A stretch of 42,090 bases of DNA. Origin: JAWLHA01 sp041690535 (GTDB lineage Bacteria; Pseudomonadota; Gammaproteobacteria; Thiohalomonadales; Thiohalomonadaceae). The DNA lies in assembly GCA_041690535.1 (NCBI GenBank), contig JAWLHA010000042.1, positions 1 to 42,090 on the forward strand. Direction: 5' to 3'. Made by a program: the position numbers and the translations under genes. The notes under the pieces were generated by a model. It searched no databases. It was not told the origin of the DNA and saw only the letters and a list, made by a program, of their open reading frames with translations. Positions 34,050 to 41,987 of this stretch are shown here, in pieces; position 1 is the stretch's first letter; every line of letters starts with the position of its first letter.

Positions 34050-34654
34050 GCAGCAAGTGCGCCCTTACCCTCATGTTCACAATTCTGGCGAATTGTGCGT
34101 ATGGCCGACTCGGTGGTCGGTCGGCATCGGGTTGCCGCGTGGAATTCCAAGCCCATCGTGCCGTTGGACTGCTGGCGCGACCTTCGGACTACACTTGGTG
34201 CCCGTGATTGCCCGTTCGGGCGGGCGCGTTTGGTAGCCAAGGCGAGAGAGGCGAAGTTGTCGAGACGCAGTGTTAAGCACTTGCCTATACTCTTCAAACT
34301 ATAGCACCAATACCCCAAGCAACCCGCAAGGTTGACGGGAGCCGCCGGCAAGGTAGGCAACCTCAGGTTCGACAAGAAGGCGGCGCTAGAGCATGGGTCG
34401 CCAACTTCACAATCAGGGGAGATGTTGCACTCGTCGGGCGTTATCGCGATGCAACTGGGCTCGGCTCGCTGTGAGCGCGAGCGTGGCTGTGCCAGCTGGC
34501 GACCACCCGAGTTTGCATGTGATTGACCACCCAGGGAAAGTGGGCTCGCGTCGCGAGGCTAGGCGCGACCTGGAAGTCGATCAAGTGGTTGTGGTCTTCG
34601 GTAGCGATGCGCAGCCAATACCAACCTGTGTTTGATGAGTTCGGAGCAAGTTTC

Positions 34655-36151
34655 ATGGCCAAGAGGGAGTCTGGCGGCGGCAGAATGGCGAAGCACTCGG
34701 CCGTTTATGCCACAGGCAACATTCTGCGCAGGATCGTCGGGTTCGCCATGCTGCCCGTCTACACGAGGTACTTGAGTCCGGCGGACTACGGGGTGGTGGC
34801 GTTGATGGATGCCGCTATCGTGCTTCTCGAGATTACGCTCGGCGCCAGGCTCGTGCAGGCGGTTCCGAAGTACTACTATGCGGAAGGTGAGGAGAAAGCC
34901 CGCAATGCGGTGGTGTCAACGGCTTTGGTTGTCACCGGCTGCGCAAGCATCATCGTTACTCTGTTGGTTGTTGTCTTCAGGGAACCGTTCGGAGCCGTGC
35001 TCTTCGGTGAGCCAGACTATGGCTTGGTGGTCGGCCTGTTCGGAATTCTCGTTCTGACGCAATCGGTAGAACAGTACGGGCTGCTCTTTGTCCGCATTCA
35101 GCAGAAGCCGTGGCTATTCGTTGCGATAAACCTGATGAAGCTACTGGTGCAGCTGATGCTCAACATTTGGCTGGTGGTGTTCCTAGAGCTCGGGGTGGTT
35201 GGTGTGGCCCTTGGTGCGGTGATTGCCTCCTCGTTATTCGCACCGGCCCTTGCAATCTACACGCTCGCACATACCGGGATCCGGTTTCGCGGTGTATTGG
35301 CGCGCCAAATGGTTGTGTTCTGCTGGCCGCTTTGGCTGGCCAGTTTGGCGGGGCTATACATGAGTGCTGGAAATCGCTATTTCATTCGCATTTTCGGTTC
35401 ACTTGACGAAGTCGGCATGTTCGGTTTGGCGGCAACTCTGGCGCTGGCACTGAAAGCGCTGGTATGGGCTCCGTTTGCACAGTACTGGGAGACGGAGCGT
35501 TTCAACTATTACCATAAAGGGAATGCGGTCCACGTATTTCAGACGGTGTTCCGCGTGATGGTTGCCATCCTCGCCGCAGCGGGCCTTGGCATTAGTATCT
35601 TTGCTGAACCGGTGATCCGAATCATGGCCGCTCCAGCCTTTTATCCGGCAGCGCAGGTGGTTCCCTATCTAGTCGTGGGTGCGTTCTTCAGTTGCCTGGT
35701 AGCGTTCGCAAACTTCAGTTTTCTCGTCTCTGAGCAGACTGCATGGATTGGCAAGAACAATTACGCAACGGCCGCGATCGTCACGGTGTTGTATGTGACC
35801 CTTATTCCCCTCTTCGGATTTCTCGGTGCTGCAATTGCGCTGACGGTTAGCCAGACGATCCAGTTCATCATAGTTCACAAAGTTTCGCGTCGTTACTTCG
35901 ATATGCAGCTATCGGTGACGCCCATCGTATTGAGTGTTGGTATCGGAATTGTTGGAGTGTCAGTTTCCGGCGCAGTCAAGCAGACAGATCTCATTCTCGA
36001 CATTTTGGCAAGGTCGGTGACTTATGCTGTATGTTGTACTCTTCTGGCGCTGATGTTGTTGATGAGCGATACCTATGTGAGGGAACAGGCTATGCGTGTC
36101 GTGGCTGGGTTTCGGCGCGGTTGGGATCGGGCAGGCAAGAGCACAACGTAG
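34655..36151 (+). CDS. Wzx-type polysaccharide flippase (MATE/MOP superfamily)
   Basis: A 498-residue integral membrane protein with about 12-14 hydrophobic helices, of the oligosaccharide-unit flippase family. The N-terminal SAVYATGNILRRIVGFAMLPVYTRYLSPADYGVVALMDA is diagnostic. It would move lipid-linked EPS units to the periplasmic face. ATG 34655 is preferred, as GGAG lies eight bases upstream; ATG 34685 is an alternative, and the frame is open back to 34523. Its base composition looks visibly richer in A/T than the 12-28 kb operon, consistent with separate acquisition. No Wzy polymerase is adjacent. Confidence 0.92.
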   Translation: MAKRESGGGRMAKHSAVYATGNILRRIVGFAMLPVYTRYLSPADYGVVALMDAAIVLLEITLGARLVQAVPKYYYAEGEEKARNAVVSTALVVTGCASIIVTLLVVVFREPFGAVLFGEPDYGLVVGLFGILVLTQSVEQYGLLFVRIQQKPWLFVAINLMKLLVQLMLNIWLVVFLELGVVGVALGAVIASSLFAPALAIYTLAHTGIRFRGVLARQMVVFCWPLWLASLAGLYMSAGNRYFIRIFGSLDEVGMFGLAATLALALKALVWAPFAQYWETERFNYYHKGNAVHVFQTVFRVMVAILAAAGLGISIFAEPVIRIMAAPAFYPAAQVVPYLVVGAFFSCLVAFANFSFLVSEQTAWIGKNNYATAAIVTVLYVTLIPLFGFLGAAIALTVSQTIQFIIVHKVSRRYFDMQLSVTPIVLSVGIGIVGVSVSGAVKQTDLILDILARSVTYAVCCTLLALMLLMSDTYVREQAMRVVAGFRRGWDRAGKSTT

Positions 36152-36254
36152 CCACTGAGCGTGGCCTGCTCCGCTCAAGCGGTTCAGTCCTTCGGCAAGC
36201 TCGTAATGATGTAGTAAGAGGGGCGTGTCGCGCGCACGCACCGACGATCGGTGT

Positions 36255-37895
36255 TCAATCAGTAGTGACGTCGACGTCAAGTGCGAACAGCGTTCGTTCA
36301 CGCTCATGGTCAGCCAGAAAGCGCGCCCGATCAAGGATGAGTGCGCCGGCTTGCGGGATAAAAGCCGGGTCTGAAACGAAGGTGCATAGGGGAGAGTTTC
36401 GCGGTGTGCGCTTGAAGGATAGACGCAACGGATGCTCCGATTGAGCAGCCAGCCAGCTGATGAAGGCGTGTTCCACACGCCGCTGCAGCACCCGGCACGA
36501 CATCACGAACGCAACGATCGTGCCTTCCGCAGAGACGAGGCAGGCAAGGATCTCCCCATGGCTACCATGGCGGTCGCTAAGCGTTGCCGTGTACAGTCTC
36601 CCGCCCTTTGCGATAAGATCCTCTAGCGCAGGCTCATCGAGACGTTCTCCATTCAGGTTGAACTGATTCGTTTTGTTGATCAGTTGGAGCGCTCGGCATC
36701 GATCCCCTTTGGTTCGATCGGCAATCACCAGTCGCATCTGCAGAGTTTGCAGATAGTCGATGATGTCGGCGCCGTCGGTCTGGCTTACGGGAACTTCCAT
36801 GCCGATTCGGTAGAGCTCGGTGCGGCGCCGATCCTCATCTGTGACGTTCGTGGAGCGTCGGAACAATCGGTTCAACTGGTGCAGAAAACCGGGAAGTCCC
36901 GCATCGTTATCCGGGAAAGGCACGCAGTGCACGTCGGGGAGGCTTTTGGCCACCTCTGCAAGCTCAATGGGATTGTCATCGACAAATACCACCGAATTCA
37001 ATCCGAGGTTCAATCGCTGCGCGATGTCACGAATTTGCGTAGACTTCGCGCCGTAGCCGGCCCTAATGGTGACGAAGTTGGCTTTCCGTAACACCATTCG
37101 CCCTGTTGCAAAAGGGAGCTGCGCTACGTCGGGATCATTACGGCTGGCGGCAGCCAACAGCACACCCTCGGCCTGGAGCTTGGCCAGCAGGGTTTGATAG
37201 ATGAAGAAGCGGTAACCAAGTCCCTGTGGTTCGAACTGGATAGCGTCGACCCCGTCCTCTGCGATGGTGCCATGCCACATCACGTTGTCCAAATCGGTTA
37301 CCAGCACCTTGCACGGCACCCGAGGCGCAAGCAGGCCATCAACCATGGTCGTAGCGACCTCGCCGATGCAGTCACTTGCGAGGGGATGACCGGTTGAAAG
37401 GTAGTTCTGGAGCGAAAATGCAGCGGATGGGAGCAGGTTGGCCTGAAGCGACGCAACCAGTTGCAACAGGTCGCTTTCAATTCGAACGTTGGTCGGTGGA
37501 TCCCGGAACAGGGGCGGCAGGGGGGCAGGTAAGTAGTAGTAGCTGGCAGCCGGGCGCTGCTCTAAGCGTTCGATGACCGTTCTCGCGTCATGGAGCAGAC
37601 GGTCATACTCCACAGGGCCTGAAGGTATTCCGGACCGCCAGTCGGCTTGCGCGGCCAGATCCCAAGGGAGCAGCATGAAGATTTCGAAGGGGGCCGCAGG
37701 AGGGCTGAGCAGCAGTTGCTGCAGGGTGTTGAACTCAGGTAGGTGTGGTTCGGCCCGGACACTGCGTGCGGCTGCGGCGGCGCGAAGGAAAAACGGTAGC
37801 GGACCCGGGGTGCCCGACAGTCCGAGCAGAAACGGAAGCGGTTCGGCATTGGTGTCCAACTGCGCCAATGTCTGATGCGCCTGGAGAAATTTCAT
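36255..37895 (-). CDS. FkbH-like HAD-IIIC protein
   Basis: A 546-residue FkbH-family protein. The N-terminal ~190 residues are an SGNH-like or structural part. The HAD core has DLDNVMWHGTIAEDG with the paired Asp at 201 and 203, then VLLAAASRNDP and VVFVDDNPIELAEV. The C-terminal part contains a GNAT-like section (NKTNQFNLNGERL, LSDRHGSHGEILACLV). In known pathways FkbH proteins load a glyceryl unit from 1,3-bisphosphoglycerate onto an acyl carrier protein. The carrier gene directly upstream overlaps it by four bases (ATGA), which supports such a partnership. The Thr usually following DLDN is Val here, a small oddity. Confidence 0.9.
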   Translation of the reverse strand: MKFLQAHQTLAQLDTNAEPLPFLLGLSGTPGPLPFFLRAAAAARSVRAEPHLPEFNTLQQLLLSPPAAPFEIFMLLPWDLAAQADWRSGIPSGPVEYDRLLHDARTVIERLEQRPAASYYYLPAPLPPLFRDPPTNVRIESDLLQLVASLQANLLPSAAFSLQNYLSTGHPLASDCIGEVATTMVDGLLAPRVPCKVLVTDLDNVMWHGTIAEDGVDAIQFEPQGLGYRFFIYQTLLAKLQAEGVLLAAASRNDPDVAQLPFATGRMVLRKANFVTIRAGYGAKSTQIRDIAQRLNLGLNSVVFVDDNPIELAEVAKSLPDVHCVPFPDNDAGLPGFLHQLNRLFRRSTNVTDEDRRRTELYRIGMEVPVSQTDGADIIDYLQTLQMRLVIADRTKGDRCRALQLINKTNQFNLNGERLDEPALEDLIAKGGRLYTATLSDRHGSHGEILACLVSAEGTIVAFVMSCRVLQRRVEHAFISWLAAQSEHPLRLSFKRTPRNSPLCTFVSDPAFIPQAGALILDRARFLADHERERTLFALDVDVTTD

Positions 37896-38146
37896 TGCGC
37901 ACCGGCTCCAGCTAATTTGCTCTGCAGTAGGCGTTGTGCGCCTGTAAATGAATCTAGCGCCAGCGATTCGGACACACCGATCGTGACGGAGAACTCGTTT
38001 TCGATGGCGGACACCAGCATTACATGGGCCAGTGAGTCCCATTTTTCGGTGGAGGACTGGGTCAGACTGTGCACGTCACACCGGGGGCCGAGCCCGAGGG
38101 CGGCGCGAAACACGGCCGCAAGGCGCTCGGTACGTTCGTCGTTCAT
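37892..38146 (-). CDS. Acyl carrier protein (second of two)
   Basis: An 84-residue stand-alone carrier protein starting at ATG 38146. The phosphopantetheine serine is Ser38 in TEKWDSLAHVMLV, followed by AIENEFSVTIGVSESLALDSFTGAQRLL. The WDSL form is typical of FkbH-associated and specialised carrier proteins. Its start overlaps the stop of the deacetylase-like gene (38143) and its stop overlaps the FkbH start, so three genes are translationally linked. It is unrelated in detail to the carrier protein at 23154, so the locus has two distinct carriers. Confidence 0.9.
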   Translation of the reverse strand: MNDERTERLAAVFRAALGLGPRCDVHSLTQSSTEKWDSLAHVMLVSAIENEFSVTIGVSESLALDSFTGAQRLLQSKLAGAGAQ

Positions 38147-39108
38147 GAGCGTTTGCTCCTCTTGTTTTTCCTCTTTCTCATGCGGGCACGTAGCTTCCGA
38201 ACGACCACGTCTCGAGCCCACAGCCACTGCATTCGGCGCCACTCGAAAGCGGGGAGGGTGTTCGCGCCATTGCGGGTACGTAGCCAGTCCAACAACTCGC
38301 CCGCATTGGGAAACCAGCCATTCCGGGCGGACAGTTCGGTCAGGCACTTGCGCACTTCTGGAACCACCTGGCCGTTTCGGACGAAACCACGGCCGAAGTG
38401 TGTTGCGAGTATCGAAAACCCGCCCGCGCGCTCCAGCTTTTCCTGTTGGTTGCTGCGCAGAACATGAGCGAAGTCCTCCGCACTGCCCGCATCGACTGCG
38501 GAGAACCAGAATGGCACCAGTGGACGTCTCGGGTCGCGGTAGGGCATCGTCGGGTTGACTCGGCGCAAGTCGAGTCCGTTGAAAGTCAGGTTCCGCGCAT
38601 AGATGACATGCTCCACGCAGCGATCTCCCCACCAGTAGGGGCTGCCTTCGATGTGCCCCTCTGAATCCTCGGCCTTGTAGACTCGTCTCAGCAGGAAGCG
38701 CAGCATCGGGTCGTCAAATCGATGGACCCCCCAGTAGATGTTGTCCCGGTTGCCTGCATGATTGATATGCATGTGGGGAAACGTGCCGAACACATCGCGA
38801 AAGCGGCTCAACCCGGCGAGAATGCGCTCCCGGGTACTGGACTGCATGGTGGGGCCATGCCAGGTGAGTTCGAATCCTTGGGCCTGGAGGTCCTTGGCGA
38901 ATGCGAGGTAGTCCTTGTTCTCGAGGGTCTGTGAGCCGGAGAAGCTGCCGCCTCCCTCGTCGCACGCGGTGGGCCAGACCGTCTTGGTGGAGCGCAGGCC
39001 CAGCTGGGCGAGCAGTTCATAGATGGGGCTGACATTCTCGACAGTGGCATCGTCCGTATCGTCGACAATGGCGAGCGCAAATCGTTTGCCGCCTGGAAAT
39101 TCAATCAT
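38143..39108 (-). CDS. Polysaccharide-deacetylase-like protein
   Basis: A 321-residue protein from ATG 39108, or 344 residues from ATG 39177, which would overlap the preceding gene by 47 bases. The shorter form begins MIEFPGGKRFALAIVDDTDDATV, where the Asp pair fits the NodB fold start. ELTWHGPTMQSSTRERI supplies a His of the metal site, FPHMHINHAGNRDNIYWG the second part, and ILATHFGRGFV a late His. The classical H-x3-H is not intact, so metal binding may differ and the enzyme may be a divergent hydrolase. A basic C-terminus (RARMRKRKNKRSKRS) is notable. It belongs to the GNAT/carrier/FkbH cassette. Confidence 0.78.
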   Translation of the reverse strand: MIEFPGGKRFALAIVDDTDDATVENVSPIYELLAQLGLRSTKTVWPTACDEGGGSFSGSQTLENKDYLAFAKDLQAQGFELTWHGPTMQSSTRERILAGLSRFRDVFGTFPHMHINHAGNRDNIYWGVHRFDDPMLRFLLRRVYKAEDSEGHIEGSPYWWGDRCVEHVIYARNLTFNGLDLRRVNPTMPYRDPRRPLVPFWFSAVDAGSAEDFAHVLRSNQQEKLERAGGFSILATHFGRGFVRNGQVVPEVRKCLTELSARNGWFPNAGELLDWLRTRNGANTLPAFEWRRMQWLWARDVVVRKLRARMRKRKNKRSKRS

Positions 39109-39130
39109 GCCAATGGTCCGAAGGGCTTCG

Positions 39131-40225
39131 TCATACCCCGTCGGCCTCGCCGTCGCCGCGGGAAATCCACCAATCATGCACGGCTGGGGGGAATCCTCCG
39201 CCTGTCTTCATAAGAACGCGGACGGTACCTGGAAGTGTGGCATAGCCCTGGTGCCTGAGGCGTTTGAATACCTGGCGATGGCTCACGCTGCAAATCAGCG
39301 CATGCGCGCCCCGATCCCTGGCGATGGATTCGGCGCCCCCCACTGCAGCCATGATTGCGTCTGTGTGATCCGGACGCGCAACGAGTTCTGACATCACCGC
39401 CACACGGATACCCCGTAGCCGTGGATCGATTGTGTCGCCGGGATGCCGAACTACGGCAAGGGCCACCAATTCGTTGTGGTCCCTGACGGCCAGACAACTG
39501 TATGGACCATTGGACCGGTCAAAGTAGCGCGTCTTGATATGGAGAGAGTCACGGACCGGAGATGCGGGAACTGCGTCGCGCATGTGTGCCCACAGGGTGT
39601 CGAGTTCTGCATCGTCCGGGAGAACGGTGTCCAGGTCCAGTTTGCGCGAACGGCGTCGCAGGAGGCCATGCCACCCCTTTATGGCACTCGAGTAGGCCAC
39701 TCCTGCCGTTGCCGACATTGCCTGAGTCCGGGAGAGCGTCAGCGCCATTGAGACGGCAGGTGGCAACCGGCTGAGCCCGATCGCCTTCAGGTCGAGACGC
39801 CTGAGGACATCGGCTGGACGCAGGAGGAGGATCTGGTTTGGAAGCGGGCCAAGGTCCTGAAAACCAACCGCCTGGAACAGCCGGTGTGCGGCGGGTGCGA
39901 CGCTGAGACTGCCGGCCAGGTTCAGGTGTCGCATGGCCTCCTGCAGGACGAAGTAGCCGATCCCGCTGTTTCGGTAATCGGGCAGCACCATGAGTCCCTT
40001 CATCCAGTGCGCCGTTTGCTCATTGACACCATTCCACAAGCGCAAGGGCAATGTTCCGACATAGCCAAGCAACTCCCCATCGCGGAGAACGCCAAAAGCA
40101 GGTGTTTCCGGGTGTATGGTTGGACGGTTGGTGCTGCTTGCATTCCAGACGGTTTGAAAGAAGCGGGCCAGCGCAGGGACGTGTTCATCGGTGAGACGCA
40201 ATGCCTGAACGGCATCACTGGTCAT
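39131..40225 (-). CDS. GNAT-family acyltransferase
   Basis: A 364-residue protein from ATG 40225; the frame continues upstream to 40369 only through a TTG, and that part is Cys/Pro-rich and unlikely to be translated. The N-terminal GNAT domain has FGVLRDGELLGYVGTLPLRLW and the acetyl-CoA loop MVLPDYRNSGIGYFVLQEAMRHL at about residues 76-100. The second half repeats a GNAT-like layout (SCLAVRDHNELVALAVVRHP, AHALICSVSHRQVFKRLRHQGYATLPG). This two-domain form resembles enzymes in polysaccharide clusters. It is the first gene of the four-gene minus-strand cassette and may transfer the carrier-bound group to a sugar. Confidence 0.85.
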   Translation of the reverse strand: MTSDAVQALRLTDEHVPALARFFQTVWNASSTNRPTIHPETPAFGVLRDGELLGYVGTLPLRLWNGVNEQTAHWMKGLMVLPDYRNSGIGYFVLQEAMRHLNLAGSLSVAPAAHRLFQAVGFQDLGPLPNQILLLRPADVLRRLDLKAIGLSRLPPAVSMALTLSRTQAMSATAGVAYSSAIKGWHGLLRRRSRKLDLDTVLPDDAELDTLWAHMRDAVPASPVRDSLHIKTRYFDRSNGPYSCLAVRDHNELVALAVVRHPGDTIDPRLRGIRVAVMSELVARPDHTDAIMAAVGGAESIARDRGAHALICSVSHRQVFKRLRHQGYATLPGTVRVLMKTGGGFPPAVHDWWISRGDGEADGV

Positions 40226-40625
40226 TGACGCTCTGTCGGATGAAGCCGGCGCCAGGCCTGGAATTCCCTTTACCACGCTGGTCTCCGCATCGTCGTTGAG
40301 TGGGTTGGTGCAGCAGCACACCGGCTCGCTCGTCTGAACGCTCGTGCCGATGGGAATCGGATTGCGCAACTAAGAATAGATGCCGTCCCATGGTTTTCAA
40401 GGATCGGTTAGGGGGACGAATCCTCCGGCGGTCGCGGGTCCCGCTCGCTTTCGACGCCCGCAATGACTGGCCCTCGGGACGGGGATGCCTCGGTAGGTGG
40501 AGAAGCGCAATGCATCCACCGGCTCGATGCCGTACGGTGGATGCGCAGCGTTTATCCATTCTGCCGCTCGCATGTGGCGAAGCCAACGCCTTGGTGCCAA
40601 TGAGTTTCACCCGATGCCTGTCGGG
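40226..40625. other. Intergenic region with palindromic repeat
   Basis: 400 bases between two minus-strand genes. Family C palindromic repeat lies at 40496-40561. The rest shows no supportable gene or clear promoter. Confidence 0.5.
40496..40561. repeat. Palindromic repeat family C, copy 1
   Basis: Left arm GGTGGAGAAGCGCAATGCATCCACC (imperfect palindrome) at 40496-40520 and right arm starting GGTGGATGCGCAGCG at 40537, separated by CGATGCCGTAC. The arms can pair with each other. A second copy is at 41431-41492. This resembles the REP-like GGTGGAT-AAGCG repeats common in proteobacterial genomes. Confidence 0.7.
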
Positions 40626-41222
40626 TTACAGCAACGGCGACGGCATGGCTGCGTGCCTTGTCAGGTTGCGTTCAAGCGCGCCTATCGCAGTATCAATGAC
40701 TGCATAACAGGAATGGAAGTATTCGGTTGAGCCGCCAAATGGATCATGGAGATAGATGCGCTGGGGTGACGCCCACATTCCCAGTAGAGTCAGCTGTGCG
40801 GGGCACGTCCGGCTCCGGCGGATCGCACGGACATGAGCGGGTTCCATGCAGACGACCAGGTCGCTGGGGGCAAGAGCCACGTCGTCCAGTCGTCTGGCAC
40901 GGTGCTGTGTCAGGTCGATGCCTCGGTGCGCGGCTACTGTGCAGGCGGTGTCATTGGCGGGTATCCCAGGGGTCGTGTCGAGACCCAGAGACATTGAAAC
41001 GATCCCCTGAGAGGCTGCACGTCTTTCCGCATACGGACTACGACACACGTTTCCCAGGCAGACGAACACGAGGCGGTCGACCCGGGACCAGTCCAGGCGG
41101 CGAAGGGGGCCAAGGCCGCCTGCGGCGGCGAAGGATCGCCAGTACAGGTGACGCAAGAAAGCCTGAGTTCCCCCGTAGCCACAGGCGAGGCGGGCGGCCC
41201 ACGGGTTTCTGTTGACGCTCAT
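40626..41222 (-). CDS. Low-molecular-weight protein tyrosine phosphatase with N-terminal extension
   Basis: A 198-residue protein, longer than the usual 145-160. The catalytic loop VCLGNVCRSPYAE has the nucleophile at Cys55 and Arg61; the general-acid Asp is in YLHDPFGGS near residue 166. About 50 residues precede the catalytic loop, whereas family members normally begin almost directly with it; this stretch includes FLRHLYWRSFAAAGG and is of unknown function. Such phosphatases (Wzb, EpsP) dephosphorylate the BY-kinase that controls EPS export, so the kinase at 15733 is the natural partner. The start is ATG 41222; a GTG at 41231 is also open. The ribosome site is weak. Confidence 0.85.
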   Translation of the reverse strand: MSVNRNPWAARLACGYGGTQAFLRHLYWRSFAAAGGLGPLRRLDWSRVDRLVFVCLGNVCRSPYAERRAASQGIVSMSLGLDTTPGIPANDTACTVAAHRGIDLTQHRARRLDDVALAPSDLVVCMEPAHVRAIRRSRTCPAQLTLLGMWASPQRIYLHDPFGGSTEYFHSCYAVIDTAIGALERNLTRHAAMPSPLL

Positions 41223-41430
41223 TGGAGACACCCTGTGTGATTGTAATAAATGGCGGCTTACTCTTGATGTGTCACCGAACTGAGGTGGTCCGTCCCGGCG
41301 TGGAACGCATGGGCAGTCGCCTGATCCTGTTGGGTGAGAGTTTCACCTGTGTGCGGCTCTTTGACGATGGCCGTAATGCTTCGTGACTGCAGTTCGGCAG
41401 CTCGTCGCGGTGTGAGTACACCTCAGTAGA

Positions 41431-41492
41431 GGGGTAAGCGCAGCGCATACACCTACTCGACCGGTACGGTGGATACGCTACGCTTATCCACC
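41431..41492. repeat. Palindromic repeat family C, copy 2
   Basis: GGGGTAAGCGCAGCGCATACACC pairs with GGTGGATACGCTACGCTTATCCACC (41468-41492) across a short spacer with TACTCGACCGGTAC. Same layout and spacer as the copy at 40496-40561. A strong stem-loop in RNA or single-stranded DNA is expected. Confidence 0.7.
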
Positions 41493-41812
41493 TGCTCGCC
41501 AACGGGCGCGGCCGAGATTTGTTGGAAAAGAACCGCGCCGATTTCACTAAGAGGGGAGGCGAAAAAATGCCCCCCCAACGAAGGTCAGTGGCTGGTAATG
41601 CAGAGTCTAGTTCAAGGAAGTGCGTTTGCCTCGCTTTCGACGGGGATGCCCCGGGGCAGAGGCAACACTCACCACGACTCAGGTTGCTTTCCCATTGCAG
41701 CGGTAACAGTGGCTGCGAACGGAGATCGACCCCAAGGGACTGGTGCGTCGGAGTGGGACCGCATCTTCCGGCAGGTCGGCTGGGCCACGGTCACCCAATT
41801 TGTTGATAGGTC

Positions 41813-41987
41813 GTAACGACTCGCCCCCTGTCATTCCCGCGAAGGCGGGAATCCAGTCTGGTCAAGGCTGAGAAGGTAAGACTGTTTGATCTGCCCTGCG
41901 CAAGTGGAGAACACCACGCGTTCACTTGTGACTTTTCTGGATTCCCGCCTTCGCGGGAATGACGGTTTCGGGGGGGCGAGTAGTTAC
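41813..41987. mobile_element. MITE-like element, complete copy A3
   Basis: The termini GTAACGACTCGCCCCC and GGGGGGCGAGTAGTTAC are inverted repeats, and each is followed inward by the palindrome GTCATTCCCGCGAAGGCGGG or its complement, giving about 45-base inverted arms around an ~80-base centre. GATAG occurs on both sides (41805-41809 and 41988-41992), possibly a target duplication with slight offset. The right 100 bases nearly equal window positions 1-98. Confidence 0.75.

Larger units (their letters stand above)
33857..34654. other. Long divergent noncoding region
   Basis: About 800 bases between the leftward glycosyltransferase and the rightward flippase. Several short frames cross it on both strands but none has a ribosome site or a recognisable domain. 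A strong hairpin with a T tract lies at 34027-34049. A minus-strand frame at 33907-34080 reads like eroded coding sequence. Promoters for both neighbours must be here; none was clearly seen. Confidence 0.5.

Noticed and set aside
41309..41386. Short plus-strand frame beginning MGSRLILLGESF
   Set aside because: Reads like protein but is only 25 residues, has no ribosome site, and no family was recognised; at most a remnant.
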